Below are positions 26,206 to 35,466 of a DNA stretch of 64,000 nt, piece after piece (within the stretch, counting starts at the first letter, position 1; each line of letters starts with the position of its first letter). Source of the stretch: Bradyrhizobiaceae bacterium (GTDB lineage: Bacteria; Pseudomonadota; Alphaproteobacteria; Rhizobiales; Xanthobacteraceae). A program made the position numbers and the translations under genes. The stretch spans positions 62,001-126,000 of the forward strand of contig RXJC01000004.1 in assembly GCA_003963435.1 (NCBI GenBank), in the 5' to 3' direction. Below the pieces are notes generated by a model that was not told the DNA's origin, made no database searches, and was given only the letters and a program-made list of their open reading frames with translations.

Positions 26206-28047
26206 TCATCCCGGCAGAAATCCCGTTGAAAACCAAGGTACGGCTGCGACTATCAGGAGCCCAATCAACAATGCCCCGAGATAAGGCCAGATATCCCGCA
26301 TCACTGCAGTCGGATCGGCCCGGCCGATCACGCAGGCAGCATAGTATCCAACCCCCACAGGCGGAGCGAATAGGCCAATCCCCATCGCCAGAATGACCAC
26401 CATCGCGTAGTGAACCTCGTTGATCCCGGCAAGCCTGGCGCTCGGAAACATGAGCGGACCGAACACCACAATGGCTGGAATGCCCTCAAGTACGCTTCCT
26501 AACACCACGAAGGCTGCAATCGAACCAACCATGAATGTGGCGGCCCCTCCGGGCAACGTAGTGATGGCCTCCGCCAGGTGGCGAGAGAATCCAGATTGGG
26601 TGAGCACCCATCCCATGCCCGTTGCGGTGCCGATGATGAGTAGTATCGCGCCGGACAGAGACGCTGTCTCTATCAGCATCGGATAGAGGCGGCGCCACTC
26701 AAACTGGCGATAGACCAGTATCCCTACAATGACACAGTAAGCTATGCCGATGGTCGATACTTCCGTTGCGGTCGCGACGCCTTCGACCACGGCCGTGCGT
26801 ATCAGAAACGGCAGCGCCAGGGCCGGTGCGGCGAGCATGAACAGGCGCACGACCTCCAGCACAGGCACCCGAACGACGCTGCTCATATCCTCGTTTCGCG
26901 CACGCCAGCGGGCCAGAATCGCTAAGGCTATCGCAAGCACGAGCGCCGGCATTAGTCCCCCGGTGAAGAGAGCGGCGATTGAGATGCCCGTCACCGAACC
27001 AATGGTTATGAGCACGAGTGATGGTGGAATCGTTTCGCTCATGGCGCTGGAGGCGGCAAGCAGCGAAACCAATTCCCCTTCCCTGATTCCACGACGTTTC
27101 ATCTCGGGCAGAAGCGCGGGCGCGACCGCGGCCATATCGGCGGCCTTGGCTCCCGAAATGCCCGACACGAGATACATTGCCCCCAGCAACACGTAGCAGA
27201 GGCCGCCTCGCACATGGCCGACGAGCGACGCGAGGCAGCGGATCATTGCGCCCGCCATGCCAGTCATCTCGATAAGTAGACCAAGAAAGACGAAGAGAGG
27301 TACCGACAACAAAATGAGCGTACTCATGCCTTCGTCCATCCGTGACACGACGAGGCTGAGCGGAGTGGCAGTCATTGTCTGCAGATATGCGGTCGTCGCG
27401 AGACCGAAGGCGAAAGCGATCGGTACCGACAATGCGACGCCTGTCCCCATCAGCAAAATGAAGAATACGACGAGGTTCCAAGACCCCATTGCTCGAAGCA
27501 TCGGCGCTCCCGCATGAAGGAGCAACGTAGCTGTTACGAGGCCTGCTAGGGCGGGAAGCCAGCGCCGCCATCCAAGTTCAAGCAAACGAACAGCGACGAT
27601 CAAGAGCATCAGCCCTATGCCGACGGGCATTGCCGCCGCACGAATCGTATTGTGCAAGCCGAGAGCGGGTGTCTCGATCGCCCATTCGTCGAGCGCGTAT
27701 TCGCAGGCCCAGGGTAGCAAGAGACAAAGGATCAGCGCGATCACCGTCTGCACCCACGCCTGAATCGCCAGTTGCTTTGTCGGACTGAAGCGAAGGACGA
27801 GCGCCGTCAATCCCATATGCTCGCGCCGTAGCAACGCGACGGTTGCCCCCATCATGGCCAGCCAGAGAAAGAAGATCGAGGCAAGCTCATCCACCCAGAC
27901 GAGCGGGTGATGAAATCCGAACCGGGCAATGACCCCTACGAGAAGCACGAGGATCTCGACCAGCACCAGCGTGCTTGCGACGCTCTCGGCGCAGCTGCGG
28001 ATGATCCGTCCGAGTTTGGTATCGCGGCTCGCAGTCATTCGGCTCAT
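26206..28047 (-). CDS. TRAP transporter fused small and large permease (DctQ-DctM)
   Basis: The start is taken as ATG 28047 (MSRMTASRDTKLG); the longer track ORF overlaps the upstream deacetylase gene. The first 190 residues are a DctQ-type four-TM subunit (FGFHHPLVWVDELASIFFLW). The rest is a DctM-type permease with repeated signatures (SVPLFVFLGLLIEMTGM, SGISGAKAADMAAVAPALLP, GMGIGLFAPPVGVG-like LAMGIGLFAPPVGVGYYAA). About 613 residues is the expected size for a DctQM fusion. It imports organic anions using the ion gradient, together with the DctP protein encoded two genes upstream. Confidence 0.92.
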   Translation of the reverse strand: MSRMTASRDTKLGRIIRSCAESVASTLVLVEILVLLVGVIARFGFHHPLVWVDELASIFFLWLAMMGATVALLRREHMGLTALVLRFSPTKQLAIQAWVQTVIALILCLLLPWACEYALDEWAIETPALGLHNTIRAAAMPVGIGLMLLIVAVRLLELGWRRWLPALAGLVTATLLLHAGAPMLRAMGSWNLVVFFILLMGTGVALSVPIAFAFGLATTAYLQTMTATPLSLVVSRMDEGMSTLILLSVPLFVFLGLLIEMTGMAGAMIRCLASLVGHVRGGLCYVLLGAMYLVSGISGAKAADMAAVAPALLPEMKRRGIREGELVSLLAASSAMSETIPPSLVLITIGSVTGISIAALFTGGLMPALVLAIALAILARWRARNEDMSSVVRVPVLEVVRLFMLAAPALALPFLIRTAVVEGVATATEVSTIGIAYCVIVGILVYRQFEWRRLYPMLIETASLSGAILLIIGTATGMGWVLTQSGFSRHLAEAITTLPGGAATFMVGSIAAFVVLGSVLEGIPAIVVFGPLMFPSARLAGINEVHYAMVVILAMGIGLFAPPVGVGYYAACVIGRADPTAVMRDIWPYLGALLIGLLIVAAVPWFSTGFLPG

Positions 28048-28156
28048 CGGCGATTTTCCCGGAAGACGAAGAGATTTGAACGGCAGGATCGCCCCAGCCG
28101 CTGACCGGCGACACTTAGGTGACGAATCTTCGGTACCTGAACCAAATGGACCATCG

Positions 28157-29053
28157 CTACCGCGACGGATTTTCCGCGACATACCAGTCGTGAAGCTGGA
28201 CTCCATTCCAAAATACGACGCCTTCGAAGCGCGAGAAATAGTCGAACGCCTTTTTTAGGTAAGCGATTCGATGTGGCTGCCCGCTGATGTAGGGGTGAAT
28301 CGCGACCGCCATCACCTTCACTCGGTCGAGACTTTCCTCGTAGAGTTGATCGAAGGATTCGGTCAGTCTCGTGAGCCAATAGTCGCTCTGATGCTGATGG
28401 ATCATCATGACCGGGATGTCGTTGTGCTCAACCGTATAAGGTAGCGTGATTAGCGGCCCGTGCGTGGTCGCGATGCGCGTCGGTTCGTCGTCGTAGACCC
28501 AGTCTCCGATATAACGGAGACCTGCAGCAGCCAAATAGTCCGGCGTTTCGAGCGTCTGGGTCAGGCCGGGCCCCAACCAGCCGATGGGACGCTTTCCGGT
28601 GAAGGTCTCGATAACATCCAGCGAGCGGCGGATCATCGCTGGCTGGTCGTCCAGCTTGTGCATCGGTATCTGATCGTAGGCGTGAGCCATGAATTCCCAT
28701 CCTGCGTCACGCGCTTGCTCTGCAACTCGAGGATAATCTTCACAGACCCGGGCATTGATGGAGAGCGTCGGCCGAATGCCGAACTGGTCGAACAGCTTGA
28801 AAAAACGCCACACGCCGACGCGCATGCCGTATTCGTGCCAACTCCAGTTTGGAACATCGGGCATGAGAGGAAGGCCAGTGGGAGGCGAAAGGAAGGCCCG
28901 TGGCATGGGACGGGAAATGTCCCAAACTTCCAGATTGACGATCGGCCAGATCACCATTCGCGCTCCGCCAGGCAGAGCAAGTTTGGGACGGTCGACAATG
29001 GCGGAGTAAGGCGCTCTTTCGCGTGGTTGCATGATCAGCTCTTTAGACTTCAT
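28157..29053 (-). CDS. Polysaccharide-deacetylase-fold hydrolase, PuuE allantoinase-like
   Basis: This 298-residue NodB-fold protein is of the cytoplasmic allantoinase/peptidoglycan deacetylase-like subgroup. Seen are VIWPIVNLEVWD at the first motif, GIRPTLSINARVCEDYPRVA, then WEFMAHAYDQ and GWLGPGLTQTLETPDYLAAA, the last being typical of that subgroup. The usual Asp-rich first motif and H-x3-H pair are altered (NLEVWD, MAHAYDQ), so metal binding may differ. It lies between the DctP and DctQM genes of a TRAP system, so it probably acts on the imported compound; ureide, imide or N-acyl substrates are possible. Confidence 0.82.
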   Translation of the reverse strand: MKSKELIMQPRERAPYSAIVDRPKLALPGGARMVIWPIVNLEVWDISRPMPRAFLSPPTGLPLMPDVPNWSWHEYGMRVGVWRFFKLFDQFGIRPTLSINARVCEDYPRVAEQARDAGWEFMAHAYDQIPMHKLDDQPAMIRRSLDVIETFTGKRPIGWLGPGLTQTLETPDYLAAAGLRYIGDWVYDDEPTRIATTHGPLITLPYTVEHNDIPVMMIHQHQSDYWLTRLTESFDQLYEESLDRVKVMAVAIHPYISGQPHRIAYLKKAFDYFSRFEGVVFWNGVQLHDWYVAENPSR

Positions 29054-29066
29054 TTCGGGAAATTGG

Positions 29067-30086
29067 TTAGCTTAGTTTACCGGTGTGACGCTCCAGCAGA
29101 CTCCAGGTTTGCTCGCCGAACTTGCCGCGCCACTGCTCGTAAAATCCGGCCGACGTGAGCTTGTCGCGGAATGGCTTCGAGGGTGGAGTATTGAACACGA
29201 GGCCCTTGGCGATCAGATCATCTTTTACGCTGTCGTTCAGACCCCGGATCGCGACGCGCTCTTCCATCGTTGCTTGCTTGATATTCCTGGCGATGATGTC
29301 CTTGAGGCCGTCCGGAACGCGGCTCCAGAGCCGGCCGTTCGCAACAAGCCAATACCCGTCCCACATGTGATTGGTGATCGAGACGTATTTTTGCACTTCG
29401 TACATGCGCAGAATGAGGATCAGGGCGATCGGATTTTCGTGGCCCTCGACAATCTTGGTCTGTAGAGCGGAATAGGTCTCCGCGAGATTGATGCTGGTCG
29501 GAGAGGCGCCGAAAGCGGTAAACATTGATACCCATAAGGGACTTGGCGGAACGCGTATTTTGAAGCCCGAGAGATCCTCGACTTTTTCTATCGGATGCGA
29601 ACTTGACGTGATTTGGCGGAAGCCGTTGTCCCACATATTCTCGAAGGCGAAGAGATTGAGCTTGGAAATTCCTTCGCGGACATGCGAGCCAAGATCGCCG
29701 TCCATGGCATCCCATATCTGCTCGTAGTTTTGCCAAGCGAAGCCGATCCCGTGGATGGCCGCGACCGGGGCCAAGGTCGAAAGGACCAGACCGGAGAGCG
29801 CGAACAGCTCAAGAGCGCCACTCCGCACCTGCGAGAGCATGTCCGTGTCGGTGCCGAGCGAACTGTTGGGGAAAAGTTGAAGCTCAACCCGACCGCCGCT
29901 TTCCTGCTTGATACGTTCAGCCGCCTTCACCATCGCAACGATCATGGGATGGCTTTCCGGGTTATTGTTTCCGAATTTCAACACGAATTCGGCGCTTTGG
30001 GCGCGCGCCAGATGTAGAGAGGGGACAGCGAGAGCGGATGCGCCGACCGCTGCTTCCAAGAAATGTCGACGATGGAGCTTGACCAC
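29067..30086 (-). CDS. TRAP transporter periplasmic binding protein (DctP family)
   Basis: The start is proposed as GTG 30086 (MVKLHRRHFLEAAVG), preceded by GGAGGG; the track start 30107 is a TTG. A twin-arginine-like signal ends near LARAQSA. The mature part has LKFGNNNPESHPMIVAMVKAAERI, RVELQLFPNSSLGTDTDML and the TRAP hallmark GFKIRVPPSPLWVSMFTAFGA with EGHENPIALILILRMYEVQKYV. It delivers an organic anion to the DctQM fusion. First gene of the cluster DctP-deacetylase-DctQM. Confidence 0.92.
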   Translation of the reverse strand: MVKLHRRHFLEAAVGASALAVPSLHLARAQSAEFVLKFGNNNPESHPMIVAMVKAAERIKQESGGRVELQLFPNSSLGTDTDMLSQVRSGALELFALSGLVLSTLAPVAAIHGIGFAWQNYEQIWDAMDGDLGSHVREGISKLNLFAFENMWDNGFRQITSSSHPIEKVEDLSGFKIRVPPSPLWVSMFTAFGASPTSINLAETYSALQTKIVEGHENPIALILILRMYEVQKYVSITNHMWDGYWLVANGRLWSRVPDGLKDIIARNIKQATMEERVAIRGLNDSVKDDLIAKGLVFNTPPSKPFRDKLTSAGFYEQWRGKFGEQTWSLLERHTGKLS

Positions 30087-30109
30087 GAACTTCCCTCCGA
30101 ACTCCAATT

Positions 30110-30125
30110 ATGGAGCAATTATTCT
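30110..30125. repeat. Direct repeat copy 1 near the TRAP gene start
   Basis: ATGGAGCAATTATTCT, just upstream of the DctP start; the adjoining CTCCA-ATTA-TGGAG (30102-30115) forms a small palindrome. The second copy at 30240 matches at 14 of 16 positions. Confidence 0.45.
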
Positions 30126-30239
30126 AGCAATCATCGTGCCACTTCGGATCATTTTCATCGGTCCGCTTGACGGAAATCCCATTTTTCGCGTCCGCTATTG
30201 GAAAACAACGAATATTTGAAAGATCGGCCGGCTGGTGTT

Positions 30240-30255
30240 ATGGAGTAATCATTCT
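30240..30255. repeat. Direct repeat copy 2 upstream of the GST gene
   Basis: ATGGAGTAATCATTCT lies 47-62 bases before the GST start at 30302, 130 bases from copy 1. One copy sits near each gene of the divergent pair, as operators often do. Confidence 0.45.
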
Positions 30256-30301
30256 TATATGAAACTACCTGTTTCTGGGTGGAGGTAAAGAGGTTTCTGA
30301 A

Positions 30302-30922
30302 ATGATCACGGTTTGGGGACGCGCAAATTCCACGAATGTCATCAAGGTCCTGTGGCTGTGCGAAGAACTGGAGTTGGAATTTGCTCGCAGAGATGTCGGT
30401 GGGCCGTTCGGCGGTCTTCAGACGCCGGAGTTTCTTGCCCTGAATCCGAACGGCAGCATCCCGGTTCTAGAAGACGACGGCGCGGTGGTATGGGAAAGCC
30501 ATTCAGTGCTGCGCTTTCTTGCGCAGAAATACGGTGCGGACTCTCTTTATCCAACCGAACCAGGGGCCAGATCCCACGTCGAGCGCTGGCTCGACTGGCA
30601 TATCAGCACGCTGGCGCCCGTGCTCAATCCTGTCTTCGTTGCTTTATATCGTACGGCACCCGAAGCAAGAGACCATGCCGCGCTCAAGACTCTGATTGAG
30701 CGGTTGATCGCTGTCATGATAAGGCTCGATACTCATTTGAGTGCACAACCTTTCATCGCCGGCGCTCAATTCTCGATCGCCGATGTAGCGTTCGGAAATT
30801 CTGTTTGGCGATGGTTCGCATTTCCCTTCGAGAAGCCGCAGTTACCACACTTGGAGAAATGGCAGGCCCAGGTCGCTGAGAGGCCCGGCCACCGGAAGTA
30901 CGTCACTCAGCCGTTAACCTGA
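30302..30922 (+). CDS. Glutathione S-transferase family protein
   Basis: A 206-residue GST with an N-terminal thioredoxin fold (MITVWGRANSTNVIKVLW, NPNGSIPVLEDDG with the cis-Pro, and WESHSVLRFLAQKY) and an all-helical C-terminal half containing FSIADVAFGNSVWRW. The catalytic Ser/Asn region is ANSTNV. It closely resembles the GST at 44391 (WGRANSINVQKVLW), suggesting that the two are paralogues. These bacterial GSTs conjugate or dehalogenate electrophiles with glutathione; the substrate is unknown. Confidence 0.92.
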   Translation: MITVWGRANSTNVIKVLWLCEELELEFARRDVGGPFGGLQTPEFLALNPNGSIPVLEDDGAVVWESHSVLRFLAQKYGADSLYPTEPGARSHVERWLDWHISTLAPVLNPVFVALYRTAPEARDHAALKTLIERLIAVMIRLDTHLSAQPFIAGAQFSIADVAFGNSVWRWFAFPFEKPQLPHLEKWQAQVAERPGHRKYVTQPLT

Positions 30923-30969
30923 AGCAAGGTTGGGATGTCGGCGATTAAGCACCTAAGGGGGCCCGGGGC

Positions 30970-31902
30970 GTGAGCGAAATCATTATCCACCATTACCCGC
31001 AATCGCCGGTATCCGAGAAAATCCGCAAGGCCATGGGCCTTAAGAATCTTAGGTGGCGTTCAGCTGAGCAAAGTCGATTTCCCGACCGGCCAGAGCTCTT
31101 CGCGATGACGGGTGGATACCGCCGCTTGCCGGTGTTGCAGATCGGTGCCGATCTGTATTGCGACACTCAATGCATTTTTCGTGAGCTCGAGCAGCGCTTT
31201 CCGTCCCCAAGCCTTTTTCCCAATGGCGAAAGAGGGCTGCCTTTTGCGCTATCTCGTTGGACGGACGACGCATTGTTCGGCCTAGCAATGCGTGCGTCGT
31301 TCGCGCCGATCATCGCAACGCTGCCGCCCGCGTTGGTGGAAGACAGAACCCGACTTTATCTCGGTCCGAATGGGGACTTCCAGCGTGAGATCGCCGACAT
31401 GCCGCACACGCTGACGCAGCTTCGTGCTCAGCTTGGCTGGTTGGAAGAGGCGTTGTCCGGCAATCAACTATTTCTGTTCGGCGGGCGTCCGGGCATGGGG
31501 GATCTGTTGGCGTGGTTCATCGTCTGGTTTATCAGGGGAAAGAACGAATGGACGGACCGATTGTTGCGGGAATGCCCGGCCGTTCAGGCGTGGGCAGCGC
31601 GCATGGACGGGTATGGCTATGGGCAAAACGAGCCGATTTCGCCCGAGGACGCGCTTGCCCAAGCATATTCCGCGCAGCCCGGTTCTGCCCAGGGCGAAGA
31701 CGGCGGCGATCCACTGGGCTTGCAGATCGGCTCCGTCATCGCGATTTTGCCTATCTCCGACACGGGCGAAAAGCCCATTAAAGGTGTACTTCTCGCATCG
31801 TCGCGCGACACGGTTACGATTCGGCATAGCTCACCGGAATGCGGTACGGTTTCGGTGCATTTTCCACGGGTCGGCTACCGCATGGCTTCTGTGAGGACCT
31901 AA
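30970..31902 (+). CDS. GST-like protein with C-terminal beta-rich extension
   Basis: A 310-residue protein starts at GTG 30970 behind AAGGGG. Residues 1-80 form a thioredoxin-like GST N-domain (YPQSPVSEKIRKAMGLKNL, RRLPVLQIGADLYCDTQCIF) and residues 85-210 the helical half (GMGDLLAWFIVWF). An extra 95 residues follow (GLQIGSVIAILPISDTGEKP, then GTVSVHFPRVGYRM), a beta-rich tail seen in one GST-like family of proteobacteria. Catalysis is not established for that family. It follows the first GST by 47 bases and is probably co-transcribed. Confidence 0.82.
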   Translation: MSEIIIHHYPQSPVSEKIRKAMGLKNLRWRSAEQSRFPDRPELFAMTGGYRRLPVLQIGADLYCDTQCIFRELEQRFPSPSLFPNGERGLPFALSRWTDDALFGLAMRASFAPIIATLPPALVEDRTRLYLGPNGDFQREIADMPHTLTQLRAQLGWLEEALSGNQLFLFGGRPGMGDLLAWFIVWFIRGKNEWTDRLLRECPAVQAWAARMDGYGYGQNEPISPEDALAQAYSAQPGSAQGEDGGDPLGLQIGSVIAILPISDTGEKPIKGVLLASSRDTVTIRHSSPECGTVSVHFPRVGYRMASVRT

Positions 31903-32005
31903 GGCGGCGGGGCGACGTGTTCCAAGAGCCGAGCCAATGGGCTAAGCTTGTACTGCTTGCGCGAACGATATCGCGAGAATCTGATCGAAAAGGAGAGTCT
32001 TGCCA

Positions 32006-32581
32006 GTGGCGCGGCCGCGGAATTTCGATTCGAACACGGTAGTTGACGGCGCTATGCACGAATTTTGGCGTAATGGCTTCAACGCCACGGCGGTCGAGCG
32101 TCTTTGTGCCGTGATGGAGCTCAGTCCGGGGAGTCTCTACGGCGCCTTTGGCGGTAAGCGCGAATTGTTCATCGCAGCGCTCGACCGCTACATGGATCAA
32201 ATATCCAGTGACGCGATACGGCGAATCTCGGCGCCTGCCTCTGGCATGGAAGGCATTCGCGCCTATTTTTCAAATTTGATCGACGCCATTGCCGAAGGCC
32301 GACGAGCCCGGGGTTGTTTTCTGACCAACTCACTCATTGAGCTAGGACAAAGCGACCCTGAAGTTTCCAGCAAAATCATCGCCAACCTCGCCAGATTGGA
32401 TGCCGCTTTCGCATCGGCTCTCACGAGAGCCAGCGCCGCCGGCGAAATCGGCGACGAACCGGGGGTCAAAGCGGCTGGTTTGCTTGTTTGCCTGGTGCAG
32501 GGACTGAACGTACTGGCGAACACGAAGCCTAACCGCGCTTTGCTCGAAAGTATCGTCTCTTCCGCGCTGCGAGCGCTTTGA
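32006..32581 (+). CDS. TetR family transcription repressor
   Basis: The start is taken as GTG 32006 (MARPRNFDSNTVVDGAMHEF), ten bases after AAAAGGAG, rather than the TTG at 32000. The N-terminal HTH reads FNATAVERLCAVMELSPGSLYGAFGGKRELF. The C-terminal ligand domain includes RRARGCFLTNSLIE, a cysteine-bearing feature shared with the TetR at 49636. It lies after the two GST genes and converges with the GST at 32739, so it probably controls a GST gene. Confidence 0.9.
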   Translation: MARPRNFDSNTVVDGAMHEFWRNGFNATAVERLCAVMELSPGSLYGAFGGKRELFIAALDRYMDQISSDAIRRISAPASGMEGIRAYFSNLIDAIAEGRRARGCFLTNSLIELGQSDPEVSSKIIANLARLDAAFASALTRASAAGEIGDEPGVKAAGLLVCLVQGLNVLANTKPNRALLESIVSSALRAL

Positions 32582-32738
32582 GGCAAGTCCACATCACACA
32601 CTTGGGGCGTGATGGCACGGCTCTCGGCGAATCAATTCGTCGAATCACTGAAGCCGGCGCGTGCATTGCGATAAGGAAGGAAGTGAACTCACGGTTCAAA
32701 GATTAAGTTTACGGCCCAATCAACGAGCAGCGTATCTC

Positions 32739-33368
32739 TCAAACGCTCGCACTTGGTCGTGCGCCGACTGCGTCGCGCCATCTCTTTAGATGCGCGGCAT
32801 CGTCAGGTACTTTTTCCTTGATAGCGCGACTGAATTCCACGGCGACGAACGCGGTGATGTCGACAATCGTAAAGCGATCACCCGTCACATATTCGGACCG
32901 AGAGAGACGAAAGTTCAGCTCGGCAAAGAAGTGGCGTACCCTTTGGCGGCCCCTTTCGGCCAATGCTGGAATCTGCTCGTAGTCGATTGGGCCGGTCAAA
33001 GCGCGATTGCGGAACCCTTTTGAGCTATTGCGAAAGCATTCCATGATCGCCATTGTACCGTTTGTTTCAATATCGCGTTGCCACATTGCAATGACCGCAC
33101 GCTCTTTCGGATCCCGCCCCATGAGGTTTGGATCCGGAAAGGCATCCTCGAGATACATGCAAATCGCAGTGGAATCGAGAAGCTTGGTCCCATCGTCCAA
33201 TTCAAGTACCGGCACAGTACGACGTGGATTGACCTCACCGAACGTATCGGTGAGTTGCTCGCCGTTCGCAAGATCGACCATCTTGGTTTCAAGTGTAACC
33301 CCTTTTTCTGCGAGGAACATGCGCACGCGTCGCGGGCTGGGAGCAGTGAGACAATCGTAAAATTTCAT
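32739..33368 (-). CDS. Glutathione S-transferase family protein
   Basis: A 209-residue GST: MKFYDCLTAPSPRRVRMFLA with a CxxPSPRR-type active-site start, VNPRRTVPVLELDDGTKLLDSTAI for the glutathione-binding strand and turn, and the helical domain FTIVDITAFVAVEFSRAI. It is divergent in sequence from the other GSTs here. It is convergent with the TetR gene and has a long decayed region upstream. Confidence 0.9.
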   Translation of the reverse strand: MKFYDCLTAPSPRRVRMFLAEKGVTLETKMVDLANGEQLTDTFGEVNPRRTVPVLELDDGTKLLDSTAICMYLEDAFPDPNLMGRDPKERAVIAMWQRDIETNGTMAIMECFRNSSKGFRNRALTGPIDYEQIPALAERGRQRVRHFFAELNFRLSRSEYVTGDRFTIVDITAFVAVEFSRAIKEKVPDDAAHLKRWRDAVGARPSASV

Positions 33369-34134
33369 CGCTTCGCCACCTAGTAATGCCGGGCTCTTCA
33401 GACCCTAGCGAGGGCTACGGATTCATTCTAAGTCGGTCGCCCTAAAATGCCTAAATGAAAAATTGCACTCGGACGGCGATGTTCCGATCCAGGTATGCCG
33501 ACTTGCCGATCCCCAGACAAAGACACCTCGTCGGAGCTCGGACATCAGAATCCCCAAGCTCACTCCTTTATCTCGTCCTTACGCATGGGCGATCGCGTCG
33601 TGCCGGTCCTCTCGAGGTATCTCGATGTCGCTTCAACGAGTCGGGAAGGGTGACTGCGAACCGGTTCGTCGACTCGCGAGGACCGCCCCGCATTCCAGTT
33701 CAGTCTCAACATCTCCTACGATGAGTCTCCCTTAGTCAACGCAATCGACAGGCGCCTGACCGGCGCGGCAAATAGTACGGCTGGCAACATCAGGAACCAC
33801 GTGACCTTGCCCCTGGACTTAATCCAGATTGAAGTTCGCTCTGGCCAAGACGAGGACTAGAGCGTGAAGCGCCAACTTTGGAGGGATGGAGGTCTCGGAG
33901 GCCAAGCGGCTGAGGACGCTGGAGGACGAGAAAACGCGGCCGCGTCCGGCTCTGCGGCCTGCGCTCACTTCCACCTAATCGCTCGGCCCCCCGGGTCTAT
34001 CCGACCGGAATTCGGCGTTCTATGCTTATCCGAATGCATTCATGCCCGGTTTCGGGCCGGCGGCGAGAGCTACATGATCCCACGGGATGCGGCAATCGAC
34101 TTAAGCTGGCGTGCAAATAGAAAGAAGAAATGGG
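33369..34134. other. Decayed intergenic stretch containing an IS3 remnant
   Basis: About 770 bases with short ORFs only. Apart from the IS3 orfA fragment at 33871-33965 I see no gene. ORFs 33455-33724 and 33463-33735 show no domain. Confidence 0.45.
33871..33965 (+). mobile_element. IS3-family transposase orfA remnant
   Basis: One frame reads ANFGGMEVSEAKRLRTLEDE and then KTRPRPALRPAL, the well-known C-terminal leucine-rich segment of IS3-family OrfA (GGMxVSxAKRLRxLExEN). Neither the rest of orfA nor orfB is present, and no terminal inverted repeats were recognised. A dead scar of a past insertion. Confidence 0.6.
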
Positions 34135-34980
34135 ATGATGAATCTACCTCAAAGCGACCCGGTCCCGGCCATTTCTGAACAAGCCGCCACGGGAACTACG
34201 GCAGAGATCTTCGCCGATATCCGCAACACGCTGAATGTGGAGATCGTCAACCTCATCTGGCGCCATCTCGCGACAATGCCCGGGGCGCTCGAATGGGTGT
34301 GGGATTCATTGAAGCCGCTGTATCGAGGTCCGGCAATGGCGCCTGCAGAATACATTCGCGCGCACCTGACATTGCCTTACGTTCCGCCGATTTCCCAAGA
34401 CACGCTATTTGCAGCGGGCATTGACATGACAGAGCGCTCTTCCATCGTGGCAGTTCTCGATAGCTACCAGCATACGAACGCGCTGGCTCTAGTCTGCTTT
34501 TCCGCCTTTCTCGCGCGATTTGATGGATCTGGCGCTCTGCAGCGCGCGGCGCCGCCACTCATTGATGAAGATAGGCAATACCTCCCCCCGATCCGGGCGG
34601 CGCTGCCGCGACTCGTTCCCATCACAGAAATGCCGCGCTCGCTCGCGAACCTCGTTCACGAACTAAATGGATTTGGTGAAGATTCCGATCCCGCTCTTGT
34701 CGCCAGCATGTATCGGCACCTTGCTAATTGGCCAATCTATCTGGCGCTGGTAAGGACGTTTCTTGTACCGCTTCATGAATCGGGTGAATTGAGGACATTG
34801 GTCAGCGTAACTCGCCGCCTCGGAGAAGAACTTGGCGGCGCCGCGGCCGAGAGCATCTCCACGAGCGCACCTCAGTCTGGCGTAGAGGCTGTTCTCAGCG
34901 CCGTTCGTCGTTTTGTGCGTCATCCGATCGCGCGGATGACGGGCATCTGCTCTCTCATTCGTTACACGACGGTTGATTAG
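34135..34980 (+). CDS. DehI-family (halocarboxylic acid dehydrogenase DehI/group I haloacid dehalogenase) protein
   Basis: The 281-residue protein has the internal two-fold repeat of DehI: TAEIFADIRNTLNVEIVNLIWRHLATMPGALEWVW in the first half, and LVHELNGFGEDSDPALVASMYRHLANWPIYLALV in the second. DehI enzymes hydrolyse both D- and L-2-haloacids without a covalent ester intermediate. I cannot place the catalytic Asp with certainty, and many family members lack proven dehalogenase activity. The start ATG 34135 is uncertain; GTG 34111 and ATG 34138 are alternatives. It stands alone between decayed sequences, about 3 kb from the haloacid operon. Confidence 0.65.
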   Translation: MMNLPQSDPVPAISEQAATGTTAEIFADIRNTLNVEIVNLIWRHLATMPGALEWVWDSLKPLYRGPAMAPAEYIRAHLTLPYVPPISQDTLFAAGIDMTERSSIVAVLDSYQHTNALALVCFSAFLARFDGSGALQRAAPPLIDEDRQYLPPIRAALPRLVPITEMPRSLANLVHELNGFGEDSDPALVASMYRHLANWPIYLALVRTFLVPLHESGELRTLVSVTRRLGEELGGAAAESISTSAPQSGVEAVLSAVRRFVRHPIARMTGICSLIRYTTVD

Positions 34981-35165
34981 TCCGTACCAGCGTTGGTTGG
35001 ACGGGGAACGAGAAACTGTGAGGGGCTACCTTGGCGGGATGTCGCCACCGCTAAACCATCGCTGCGGATCAACTCGCTTTCGGTTCTTGAATGCAGGAGC
35101 GCTACATGAGGGCACATGCTCCGAAAGATGTGACAGGATCGGGTTGGTCGAGATCGGCGCGATAA

Positions 35166-35291
35166 GGCGTCGATCATGAGATCGAGCAGATCCTTTTTAG
35201 TGGAGGAGTGACCGTAAAGACGCGTTGGCGCTGCGTCGCGAATAGCAGCGACCTTCCGTAGAGACGGAAGCCCGGCAGCCCTCTCAACCAA
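35166..35291 (-). pseudogene. TetR-family repressor N-terminal remnant
   Basis: A minus-strand stretch reads ERAAGLPSLRKVAAIRDAAP and then TRLYGHSSTKKDLLDLMIDA, the TetR helix-turn-helix plus start of helix 4. After that the homology is lost and the frame runs into unrelated residues. No ligand-binding domain remains. Confidence 0.55.
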
Positions 35292-35466
35292 ACGCTATCG
35301 CAAGAGCGTCGAGATAAGGCGAGGCCACGCTACGAATTAGGTCGAAACAAACGTACCTCCCGTGCCGCTCAGTACCGGTGTTGGAGGATGCTGTTTTTGC
35401 TAAGCGACAAACGGAACAGGTTGTCACGCGGCCTTACCACAAGGGGAGCAGGCACGGCTAGGCAGG

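Noticed and set aside
26699-27571. Minus-strand ORF of 290 aa
   Set aside because: Arginine-rich shadow inside the DctQM gene.
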